The position numbers and the translations under genes were made by a program. From Cohnella hashimotonis (lineage in GTDB: Bacteria; Bacillota; Bacilli; Paenibacillales; Paenibacillaceae), in the NCBI RefSeq assembly GCF_030014955.1, contig NZ_JAGRPV010000001.1:1364001-1428000 (forward strand): a stretch of DNA of 64,000 nucleotides. Reading direction: 5' to 3'. The notes beneath the pieces are model-generated. The model ran no database searches, was not told the DNA's origin, and was given only the letters and a program-made list of their open reading frames with translations. Below, piece by piece: positions 8,305 to 18,100 of the stretch (its first letter is position 1; each line of letters begins with the position of its first letter).

Positions 8305-9105
8305 TTATTTTGAAGCGGGATCTGCAACTAATGTGCCTAGGAGCTGGCCTACCCGGACCTGATCGCCCGCTTTGAAGCCAGGCAGCGGCAGGAAGGTGTC
8401 GTCCTCTGTAAGGAGCACGACGGTGGAGCCGAATTCGAAGTAGGCCATCTCTTGTCCGCGCTCGAGCGAGCGGGGGAGAGGCTCTATGTACTTGATGCTG
8501 CTGACGTTAAACGCGCCGACCTTCACGACAGCGATCTCTCCGCTGCCATGGCGCAGGTAGGTAATGAGCCGCTCGTTTCGCGAGAGTACTCGGCGCATCA
8601 GGGTAAGCCCGCGTTCGTTCACGGGATAGACCCGGCCGGGGATATGCTCGGTCTCGACGATCTCGCCTGCGCAGGGTGTGTGGATACGGTGATAGTCGGT
8701 CGGACTAAGGTAAAGCACCCAATAGTAGCCGCTTCTGTATTGGCTTGCGCGCGGAGAGCGGTTCAGCAGCTCTTCCAGCGAGTAGTCCTGTCCCTTAATC
8801 TGCATGAGCAGGCCGTTCTCGATCGGTCCGCAGGCGGCGATTCGCGCGTCCACCGGGCTTACCAGTGCGTCGGGCGTCGCATCAATGGTCCGGCTGCCGG
8901 GGGCTAGCCGCCGGGTGAAAAACTCGTTCAGCGTTGCGTAATCGGCAAGCGGCTTCTCCGCTTCCTCAACCGGAATCCGGTATACCGCCACAAATCGGGG
9001 AATAAAGCGCCGACTCATCGGCGACTTGGCAATGCTCCCTGCTATGCGGGAAATGAATTTGCGCGAAGACAGCTCCGTCATGGCGCGCAGCAGCCAACGG
9101 TTCAT
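8305..9105 (-). CDS. psd: phosphatidylserine decarboxylase
   Basis: A 266-residue membrane-associated enzyme that turns phosphatidylserine into phosphatidylethanolamine. The proenzyme cuts itself at a GST motif to create a pyruvoyl group; here it is YFEFGSTVVLL, with Ser227 as the predicted pyruvoyl source. The upstream conserved parts are present (ALVSPVDARI near residue 88; SPTDYHRIHTPCAGEI near 140; EHIPGRVYPVNE near 165). The length fits the short bacterial form. The start has AAAGGAG ten bases upstream. No phosphatidylserine synthase gene lies beside it, so its usual partner must be elsewhere. Confidence 0.95.
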   Translation of the reverse strand: MNRWLLRAMTELSSRKFISRIAGSIAKSPMSRRFIPRFVAVYRIPVEEAEKPLADYATLNEFFTRRLAPGSRTIDATPDALVSPVDARIAACGPIENGLLMQIKGQDYSLEELLNRSPRASQYRSGYYWVLYLSPTDYHRIHTPCAGEIVETEHIPGRVYPVNERGLTLMRRVLSRNERLITYLRHGSGEIAVVKVGAFNVSSIKYIEPLPRSLERGQEMAYFEFGSTVVLLTEDDTFLPLPGFKAGDQVRVGQLLGTLVADPASK

Positions 9106-9347
9106 CGTACGGCCACTCCTTTGCCTCGTAGATAAAATTCCGGACTGCGAATGTGATTCGGGCGCAGTCGTTCCCTAGTGTGACATATCGGTGGGCAAAC
9201 TTCAACCTGCCTGGGTGGTGAATTTTATTAGAAGCGCTATTGCACACCCATTTGCGGATGATTCGCCATACCGCGGGTTACTCGCCGTGTCCGGCAACAG
9301 CCTCCGGGTGTATGCTGTCTGAAGTACAGGACGAGGGGCGTGATCCC

Positions 9348-10496
9348 GTGAGAGCCGCATTCGTAACGCCGGGTGCGTACCCGGTCCCTGCGCCTCGCGG
9401 GGGGTCTGTGGAGCGTGTCGTTGAAAATTTCGTGCCTTTGCTCGCGGACCATCTGGAGGTGCGCATTTACGGAAGAACCGCGAAGGGCCTGCCCCGAAGA
9501 GGAATGCTCCACGGCGCCCGCTGCGAACGCATACGGGCACCGGGACGACGAGCCTACCTGTCAGGCGTAGTCGCGGGACTTCGGGCGTACCGGCCGCAGC
9601 TCATCGAGGTGGAAAACCGGCCGCGCCTGGTGCCGCTGTTGAAGCGGCAATTTCCCGGTGCGCGCGTGTGGCTGCATTTGCACTCGAACACCTTTATCTC
9701 GGGAAAGGCGATTTCTCCCAAGGAGCTTCGAACGTGCCTCGGGGCAGCAGATCGGATACTTGTTAACAGTTTCTTTTTAAAAGCGGATGTCGAGAAGAGG
9801 TCGCCTCGTTCAACCGCCAAGCTAGGCGTCGTTTATCCGGGCGTCGATCCGGCTTGGTTTGGCGGGCGGGCTCTGCGCGAGGCCGTACGGAGCGCCCGTG
9901 GCTGGCAGCATCGTCAGATCGTTTTGTTCGCCGGCCGTCTGATCCCGTTGAAAGGCGTTCATCATCTGCTCGCAGCGCTGCCTGCGCTCGTCCGCCGTCA
10001 CCCGAACGTGCTGATGGTTATCGTAGGCTCTCCATTTTACGGCTCCAACCGTACTTCCGCTTACTCGCGCAAGCTGCTGCGCATGGCTAAGCCTTGGCGT
10101 CGCTACGTTCACTTCGAGCCTTACGTATCGCACGAGCATATGCCGGCTTGGTTCGGCATGGCGGATCTGACTGTCGTTCCATCTGTGCGCCGTGAAGCCT
10201 TCGGTCTCGTCAACGTAGAAGCTATGGCTTCAGGGCTGCCGGTCGTCGCCTGCCGAGTCGGCGGCATGAAGGAGATTGTAGAGGACGGCGTTACGGGCTT
10301 TCTGGTCGATCCGCACCGCTTGGCTGTCGAGCTTCCCGAACGGATCTCGCTGCTGCTGGAGGATGAGATGCTGCGCCTGAGGATGGGCGCTATGGGGCGC
10401 GAACGCGTGCTGGAACGGTTTACTTGGCGGCACACGGCGGATCGATGGCTGGCCGAGCTCCAGCGCGACCTGGGGACGGGAGGCATGGAAGAGTAG
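9348..10496 (+). CDS. GT4-family glycosyltransferase, CotSA-like
   Basis: A 382-residue GT-B glycosyltransferase of family 4. The N-terminal part VPAPRGGSVERVVENFVPLL resembles the acceptor domain of Bacillus CotSA, a spore-coat glycosyltransferase. The C-terminal donor domain has FAGRLIPLKGVHHLL, and the nucleotide-sugar motif EAFGLVNVEAMASGLP with two glutamates seven residues apart. An in-frame ATG lies 36 codons upstream, but GTG 9348 has GAGGGG nine bases before it and starts exactly at the conserved domain (VRAAFVTPG). It has no basic tail, unlike the enzymes in the later glycan locus. The spore role is inferred from resemblance. Confidence 0.82.
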   Translation: MRAAFVTPGAYPVPAPRGGSVERVVENFVPLLADHLEVRIYGRTAKGLPRRGMLHGARCERIRAPGRRAYLSGVVAGLRAYRPQLIEVENRPRLVPLLKRQFPGARVWLHLHSNTFISGKAISPKELRTCLGAADRILVNSFFLKADVEKRSPRSTAKLGVVYPGVDPAWFGGRALREAVRSARGWQHRQIVLFAGRLIPLKGVHHLLAALPALVRRHPNVLMVIVGSPFYGSNRTSAYSRKLLRMAKPWRRYVHFEPYVSHEHMPAWFGMADLTVVPSVRREAFGLVNVEAMASGLPVVACRVGGMKEIVEDGVTGFLVDPHRLAVELPERISLLLEDEMLRLRMGAMGRERVLERFTWRHTADRWLAELQRDLGTGGMEE

Positions 10497-10533
10497 GTGG
10501 AGGAGAGTGCGCATAACGAACAGCAGGCATGAA

Positions 10534-10566
10534 GAAGCCCGCGCGGTTAGTCCGCGCGGGCTTTTA
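10534..10566. terminator. bidirectional terminator
   Basis: AAGCCCGCGCGG and CCGCGCGGGCTT form a 12-base GC-rich stem with loop TTAGT, followed by T-residues on the plus side. It separates two convergent genes. Confidence 0.88.
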
Positions 10567-10575
10567 ACTGGTTTA

Positions 10576-11925
10576 TTATCCGAAAAACGTGCGGAACAGC
10601 AAGTATGCGTTAAGAACCATAATGACGGCGGCAATGGTCCAAGCCAGCCACTTCAGCCATGCTTTGTTGGCGAACTCGCCCATCTTGGTGCGGTCGGACG
10701 TGAACTTGACGAGCGGAACGACGGCAAAGGACAGCTGCAAGGATAGAATAACCTGGCTTAGGATGAGCAGGTCCATCGTTCCCTTTTCCCCGTACAAGGC
10801 TGTCACGATGACTGCAGGTATGATCGCGATGAGTCGCGTGATAAGACGCCTGAGCCAAGGTTTCATCCGGAAATTCAGGAAGCCTTCCATGACGATCTGG
10901 CCAGCGAGCGTGCCGGTCAGCGTAGAGTTCTGTCCCGATGCGAGCAGCGCGACGCCGAACAGGACGGATGCCGCGGCAGTGCCAAGCAACGGCGCAAGCA
11001 GATGGTAAGCTTCGTCGATGTCCGCCACCTCGGAGTGGCCGGTCGTGTGGAATGCCGCAGCTGCAATGATTAGTATCGCCGCGTTGATAAACAGGGCGAA
11101 GAACAATGCGATCGAGGAGTCCCAGGTCGCGTACTTGATGGCTTGGCGCTTGCCTGAGGGCGTGCGTTCGTAATCGCGTGTCTGGACGATCGACGAGTGC
11201 AGGTAAAGATTGTGCGGCATAACCGTCGCGCCCAGAATACCGATTCCGATATAGAGCATGGTCGGATTGGAGATGATCTCCGCGCTCGGCACGAATCCTT
11301 TGGCGATGCCTGCGACGGAAGGGTGCGACAGGAACAGCTCGATGCCGAAGCATGCGCCGATGAGCACGATGAGCGCGATGACGAATGCCTCGATGTAACG
11401 AAAGCCTTTATTTTGAAGGAACAAAATAATAAGGACGTCGAACGCGGTTAAAATAACGCCATATAGTAGCGGAAGGCCGAACAGCAAGTTCAAAGCGATG
11501 GCGGCACCGATCACTTCGGCCAAGTCGCAGGCGGCGATCGCAAGCTCGCAGAGCGCCCAAAGTCCGACCGCTACAGGCTTGCTGTAATGATCGCGGCATG
11601 CCTGGGCAAGGTCTTTGCCCGTGACGATACCGAGCTTGCCGGACAGCGCTTGAAGCACCATCGCCATCAGGTTGGACAGTAGGATGACCGAGAGGAGCGC
11701 GTATCCGAACTGGGAACCGCCTGCTAAATCAGTGGCCCAGTTGCCCGGATCCATGTAGCCGACAGCGACGAGATAGCCGGGACCGGCAAAGGCCAAAAAT
11801 TTGCGGATCAGCGAGCCCTTGTGCGGCACTTTGAGACTTCTGTGCGCTTCCGGCAGCGAAGGCATGCCATCCTTGTGGCGCCAGCCGCCGGCGGGCGGGG
11901 TGCTGAGCGCGGCTTCTTCTTTCAT
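10576..11925 (-). CDS. mntH: Nramp-family proton-coupled Mn2+/divalent metal transporter
   Basis: A 449-residue inner-membrane protein with about eleven transmembrane segments. It carries both Nramp hallmarks: MDPGNWATD in helix 1 (the metal-binding DPGN) and [10 protein letters not shown] in helix 6 (the MPH motif). The family imports Mn2+ and other divalent metals with protons. AAGAGGTG lies seven bases before the start. The N-terminal ~45 residues are a cytosolic tail with [19 protein letters not shown] leading into helix 1. It is monocistronic and divergent from the giant repeat gene. In Bacillus mntH is repressed by MntR with Mn2+; a weak match to such a box lies upstream. Confidence 0.95.
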   Translation of the reverse strand: MKEEAALSTPPAGGWRHKDGMPSLPEAHRSLKVPHKGSLIRKFLAFAGPGYLVAVGYMDPGNWATDLAGGSQFGYALLSVILLSNLMAMVLQALSGKLGIVTGKDLAQACRDHYSKPVAVGLWALCELAIAACDLAEVIGAAIALNLLFGLPLLYGVILTAFDVLIILFLQNKGFRYIEAFVIALIVLIGACFGIELFLSHPSVAGIAKGFVPSAEIISNPTMLYIGIGILGATVMPHNLYLHSSIVQTRDYERTPSGKRQAIKYATWDSSIALFFALFINAAILIIAAAAFHTTGHSEVADIDEAYHLLAPLLGTAAASVLFGVALLASGQNSTLTGTLAGQIVMEGFLNFRMKPWLRRLITRLIAIIPAVIVTALYGEKGTMDLLILSQVILSLQLSFAVVPLVKFTSDRTKMGEFANKAWLKWLAWTIAAVIMVLNAYLLFRTFFG

Positions 11926-11956
11926 GACGGATCACCTCTTGTTGAGATAAATATAA

Positions 11957-11972
11957 TCTGCATAAGGCAATA
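11957..11972 (-). promoter_or_regulatory. weak MntR-like box upstream of mntH
   Basis: On the minus strand TTGCCTTATGCA resembles the left half of the Bacillus MntR operator (TTTGCCTTAAGG type); the right half is poor. It lies about 30 bases before the start codon. A second palindrome, TTGC-N6-GCAA at 11996-12009, is an alternative metal-regulator site. Confidence 0.3.
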
Positions 11973-12087
11973 ATTTTGGCATATGGGACATAAAGTTGCA
12001 CTGGGGCAAAACCCTTGATAGGTTTTAATATACGCCCGAACCCTGAAAAAGTAAACTGCAATTTTGCATGGTCTCGAAGCCGTCGTG

Positions 12088-12115
12088 ACAACAGCCCGGA
12101 AGCCTGCATAGTATG
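12088..12115 (+). promoter_or_regulatory. candidate sigma-K promoter of the giant repeat gene
   Basis: ACA at 12088-12090 (in GACA) and CATAGTATG at 12107-12115 match the Bacillus sigma-K consensus (mACm, 16 bases, CATAnnnTR) with the exact 16-base spacing. Transcription would start near 12120, about 10 bases before the GGGAAGGAG ribosome site. This implies late mother-cell expression during sporulation. Confidence 0.55.
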
Positions 12116-12145
12116 AGGCAGATCATATTCGGGAAGGAGCCTCAC

Positions 12146-15100
12146 ATGAAGACGTCCAAATCGGGAAAAAAGAAGCGGCCGGCTCGAAAACCGCTATACT
12201 TTGTAGATAACCCCAACCAACAGGAATTAAAATGGGTCGAAGAGCTGCGCACGGAAGAACAAGAGAAGGTCGGACTGCACAGTGCTGCACCTGCGACGGA
12301 ACAACAAGCGCCCGTTTCCGCTGAGGATGTTCCGGCAATACGCAAGGAGTCCGGCATTACGGCGGACCAGCCACCAGTTTCGAAGGAAGCCGCTCAACCC
12401 TCTTTGAAGAGAAGTACCGACGAAGGCCAGGCCAGGCGCAACACGAAGTATCGGCCAAGAATCGACGGCGTGCCTTCCGACATTTTTTCGCCTGGGCCGA
12501 CGAACGACTTTGTGACGGCAGAACCGTTAGACAACTTCGCACAGACAAACGAGCCGAACGCCACCTTCGGGTCCGATGAATTCGTGTCCGTATCCGAAAC
12601 GGGAGTATCCGCTTCTGACGTCGCGAAAAAAGAAGAGGCCGAGCGCGATGCGGCAGCGCCCTCGAATGTCACCGTCTCCAATCAAAAGACCACGGCAAAT
12701 GAAGCGCCCTCCCCTGCCTTCAACCGGGAGGCACGCTACGATAGACTGCTAGAGCAGCGTCTGCCAGGCAAACCGAAGCCGCTCGTTTATACGGACGATC
12801 TGGCGGATGCTTCCGTCGCGGAAAGCAAACTTGCGCCTCGCGCCGTTCGTACTTCCCACATCGATAGCGAGGCGGTTACAACGGCGCAGTTGGCCGATTA
12901 CGCCGTTTCTCAAATCAAGCTGGCCGACCGATCGGTGAGCGGGCAGAAGATTGCGCAAGAGACGATCACGGGCGAGCATTTGGCCAAAAACGCTGTCTCG
13001 GGCCAAAAGCTGCGCGACAAGTCCGTCACGGGCGACAAGCTGAAGGACGGCAGCATCACTTCGGAGAAGCTGGCCGACCGGATCATCAGCGGCGACAAGC
13101 TCGCCGAGCGTTCTATTGAAGCCAAGCACCTGTCGTTATCGATCATCACGTCCGAGCTGCTGCAGGAGCAATCGATCACATCGGACAAAATCAAGCGCGG
13201 GTCCGTGCTGACTGAAAACCTGGCGCACGAAAGCGTGGATACCGCCAAACTTGCGGACGGCGCCGTGACCGGCTTGAAGATTCGCGATGGCGCGATAGGT
13301 GCAGCGAAGATCGCCGCAGGCGCCATCGGAGCCGAGCACCTGACGGCGGGGCTTATTCTGGCTGACCATGTCGCGAACGGAACGCTGCAAGGCAAGCATA
13401 TCGCGGCCGGCGCGATCGGCGGCGATCGTCTGGCTAAGGGCGCCGTAAACGCCGACCAACTGGCAGACGGTGCCGTAAACGGCGCCAAAATCGCCGAACG
13501 CGCCGTCGGACCGGCGCACCTGGCGGCAGGTTCCGTGCTTGCGGACCAGCTTGCAAATGGGGCGGTAGGTTCTGTGCATCTTGCGGACGGTGCAGTCATC
13601 GCACCTAAAATCGCAGGCGGCGCCGTGCAAGGTCCTCATATCGCGCCCGGCGCGATCGAAGCGCTTCACCTCGGCAAAGGGAGCGTCGGCGGCGAACAGC
13701 TTGCGATCGGAGCGGTGGATACGGCAGCCATTCGCGTAAACGCGGTAACCGCGGATCAGTTGGCTGACGGCGCCGTCGGCGGGCAGCAGCTGGCCATCCG
13801 ATCGGTAGCGGCTCATCATCTGAACGATCATGTCGTGACTTCGCTGAAGCTTGCGCCTGAGTCGGTTACGGTCGAAAAGCTCGCGGATTTGTCCGTTTCC
13901 GGCGCGAAGCTTGCGGACGGCAGCGTGACCGGCGCGAAAATTGCAGCCGGCGCGGTAAGCAGACCGGCCATCGCCAAAGGCGCAATCGGCGGAAGCGAGC
14001 TCGCGGATCGCGCGGTAGGCGAGGTGCATTTGGCTGCTGGCAGCGTACGCAGAGAAGCGATCCAACCAGGCGCGGTCGGTCCGGAGCAGTTGGCCGAAGG
14101 CAGCGTCGGACACTCGAAGCTGGCACAAGACGCGATCGGCGCCGAGCAGCTGCGATTCGGGGCGGTCACCGGGGACGCGCTTGCCGAGGGGGCCGTGTCG
14201 GAGCACCATTTGACGAACGACAGCGTGGGCACGGATTCGCTCATCGCGGGCTCGGTCACGGCCGACAAACTGGCCGAATCGAGCGTGACGGCCGGCAAGC
14301 TGGCAAACGACGCCGTGGAAGCCCGTCATTTGAGCGTGGGAAGCGTGAATGCCGCAGCGCTCGCAGAGGGGGCAATAACGTCCGAAAAGCTCAGTGAGGG
14401 CAGTGTAACGCGCGAAGCGCTGGCGGAACGTGCCGTAGGCTGGGCGCAGTTGGACGCCATGAGCGTCGGAGAAGCGCAGCTGCAGTCGGAAGCTGTGAGG
14501 GGGATCCATATCGGCAGAGGTGCGGTATCTCTCCGCCACCTGTCGTCCGATATGCTGAAAATTGCAGCGCTGGCGGAGAGCCGTATCGATGCTGAACGGA
14601 TCGAGGAGGCTGCTGTTACGGCCTACCATCTTCGTTCCAATGCCGTAACGGCCGAGAAGCTGGCCGCAGGCTCGGTGACGTCCGATAAGCTCGCTGACGG
14701 CATCGTAAACGAGGAGAAGCTAGCTGACGGCGCAGTAACGGTCGACAAACTTGCCGACGCAAGCGTCACGGCTTCGAGCATCGCGAACGGCGCCGTCGGC
14801 CGCGTGCATTTGGGATCCGGCGCTGTCGGTCCCGGTCAGTTGGATCCGATTCTGCTTGCAGCGATCGCGGAGGCGGGTGCGCCGATCGGCGCGGAACGCT
14901 TGCAGGCGAATGCGATAGGCGCCGCCCAGCTGCAGAACGGGGCGGTCACTTCGAGCAAGCTGGCGGAAGGCAGCGTGGGCTCGTCGGCGCTGGCCGAGGG
15001 CAGCGTCACAGCCGACAAACTTGCTCCGGGCAGCGTTGAATCGGCGGCACTTGCGGAAGACAGCGTGACATCCGATAAGCTGGCTTCCGGCAGTGTCGGT

Positions 15101-18100
15101 TCGTCGGCGCTGGCAAAGGGCAGCGTGACGTTCGGCAAGCTGGCCGCCGATAGCGTGGATTCGGCAGCGCTGGCCGACGGCAGCGTAGTTTCGAGCAAGC
15201 TGGCTGCTGGTAGCGTAGGCGCCTTCGCCTTAGCCGATGGCAGCATTACGTCGAGCAAGCTGGCCTCGGGAAGCATAGATGCGGCAGCTCTGGCTGCGGG
15301 CAGCGTAGACGCAAGCAAGCTGGCTGCGGATAGCGTAGGGACTGAAGCGATGGCGGATGGCAGCGTCACTTCCAATAAGCTTGCCGTCGGCAGCGTGGAT
15401 GCAGCTAAGCTGGCCGCAGGCAGTGTGACCGCAGGCAAACTGGCCGCGTGGAGCGTCGAATCCGTATCATTGGTCGACGGCAGCGTAATCGCGAGCAAGC
15501 TGGCAGCAGGCAGCGTGAACGCGGCAAAGCTGGCCGACGGCAGCGTGAACGAAGCGAAGCTGGCCGACGGCAGCGTTACGTCGAGCAAGTTGGCAGAAGG
15601 CAGCGTGGATACGGCGGCGTTGGCAGACAACAGCGTGAACGAAGCGAAGCTGGCGGATGGCAGCGTAACGGCGAATAAGTTGTCGGCAGGCAGCGTGGAT
15701 GCGGCGGCGTTGGCAGACAACAGCGTTGATGAAGCGAAGCTGGTGGATGGCAGCGTAACGGCGAGCAAGTTGGCAGAAGGCAGCGTGGATGCGGCGGCGT
15801 TGGCAGACAACAGCGTTGATGAAGCGAAGCTGGCGGACGGTAGCGTCACGTCGAGCAAGTTGGCTGAAGGCAGCGTGGATGCGGCGGCGTTGGCGGTCAA
15901 CAGCGTGAACGAAGCGAAGCTGGCCGATGGCAGCGTTACGTCGAGCAAGTTGGCTGAAGGCAGCGTGGATGCGTCGGCGTTGGCGGACAACAGCGTGAAC
16001 GAAGCGAAGCTGGCGGATGGCAGCGTTACGTCGAGCAAGTTGGTTGCAGGCAGCGTAGATGCGTCGGCGTTGGCGGACAACAGCGTGAACGAAGCGAAGC
16101 TGGCCGACGGCAGCGTTACGTCGAGCAAGCTGGCTGCAGGCAGCGTAGATGCGTCGGCGTTGGCGGACAACAGCGTGAACGAATCGAAGCTGGCCGACGG
16201 CAGCGTTATTTCGAGCAAGCTGGCTGCAGGCAGCGTAGATGCGTCGGCGTTGGCGGACAACAGCGTGAACGAAGCGAAGCTGGCTGACGGCAGCGTAACG
16301 TCGAGCAAGTTGGCCGCAGGCAGCGTGGAATCGGTGGCGTTGGCAGACAACAGCGTGAACGAAGCGAAGCTGGCGGATGGCAGCGTGAACGAAGCGAAGC
16401 TGGCCGACGGCAGCGTAACGGCGAATAAGTTGTCGGCAGGCAGCGTGGAATCGGCGGCGTTGGCAGACAACAGCGTGAACGAAGCGAAGCTGGCGGATGG
16501 CAGCGTGAACGAAGCGAAGCTGGCCGACGGCAGCGTAACGGCGAATAAGTTGTCGGCAGGCAGCGTGGAATCAGCGGCGCTGGCGGACAATAGCGTTAAT
16601 GAAGCCAAGTTGGCGGATGGCAGCGTCACGTCGAGCAAACTGGCTGCGAGCAGCGTGGATGCGGCGGCGTTGGCGGACAACAGTGTGAACGAATTGAAGC
16701 TGGCCGACGGTAGCGTCACGTCGAGCAAGTTGGCGGCAGGTAGCGTGGGTGCAACGGCCCTGGCCAATGGCAGTGTATATGCTGAGAAATTGGCAGACGG
16801 CGTTGTAACGACGAGCAAGCTTGCAGTAGGCAGTGTAGATTCGGAAGTCCTTGCTGATGGCAGTATAATTTCTGCAAAATTGGCAGACGGCATCGTGACG
16901 TCGCGCAAATTGGCAGCGGGCAGCGTGGGTTCATCGGCTCTGGCGGACAACAGCGTAAACGAAGCGAAACTGGCCGACGGCAGTGTGACGACGAGCAAGC
17001 TGGCAGCAGGCAGCGTAGAATCGTGGGCTCTGGCGGACAACAGCGTAAACGAAGCGAAACTGGCCGACGGCAGTGTGACGACGAGCAAGCTGGCAGCAGG
17101 CAGCGTAGAATCGTGGGCTCTGGCGGACAACAGTGTAAATAAAGAGAAGCTGGCCGACGGCAGTGTGACGACGAGCAAGCTGGCAGCAGGCAGCGTGGAC
17201 TCGTCGGCTCTGGCGGACAACAGCGTAAACGAAGCGAAGCTTGCCGACGGCGCCGTGACGACGAGCAAGCTGGCAGCAGGCAGCGTGGACTCGTCGGCTC
17301 TGGCGGACAACAGTGTAAATAAAGAGAAGCTGGCCGACGGCAGTGTGACGACGAGCAAGCTGGCAGCGGGCAGCGTGGGTTCATCGGCTCTGGCGGACAA
17401 CAGTGTAAATGAAGAGAAGCTGGCCGACGGCAGTGTGACGACGAGCAAGCTGGCAGCAGGCAGCGTGGACTCGTCGGCTCTGGCGGACAACAGCGTAAAT
17501 GAAGAGAAGCTGGCCGACGGCAGTGTGACGACGAGAAAGCTGGCAGCAGGCAGCGTAGACTCGGGGGCTCTGGCGGACAACAGCGTAAACGAAGCGAAGC
17601 TGGCCGACGGCGCCGTGACGACGAGCAAGCTGGCAGCAGGCAGCGTAGAGTCGTGGGCTTTGGCGGACAACAGCGTAAATGAAGAGAAGCTGGCCGACGG
17701 CAGTGTGACGACGAGCAAGCTGGCAGCAGGCAGCGTGGACACGTCGGCGCTTGCCGACGGCAGCGTGACGCCAGAAAAACTCGCCGTGAACTTCGGAGCT
17801 TTTGCCTTGGACGCGGGCAGCGTGACGGCCGATAAGCTGGCTCCTGGCAGCGTCGATACGTCTGCGATCGCATACTTTGCGGTCGGTACGAATCACCTTG
17901 AAAACAGCGCCGTCACCTTCGACAAGCTGGCGGCCGCGAGTGTCGGCAACATCCACATCGAGGAGCGGTCGGTCGACGGCGGCAAGCTGGCCGAAGGCAG
18001 CGTGAATGCTGGTCATATAAGTCAAGGCGCTATTATGGCCTATCACCTGAGCGAAGGCTGCGTCGAGCGGGAAGCGCTCGGCGAATGGAGCGTCACCGCA

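Noticed and set aside
15448..15678. Other open frames within the repeat gene, such as RQRERGKAGRRQ-type frames
   Set aside because: They are frame-shifted readings of the same repeat.
14836..17742. A 968-codon open frame on the minus strand inside the giant repeat gene
   Set aside because: It is produced by the 30-base coding repeat of the plus strand. It has no ribosome site and reads as a low-complexity echo of the repeat.
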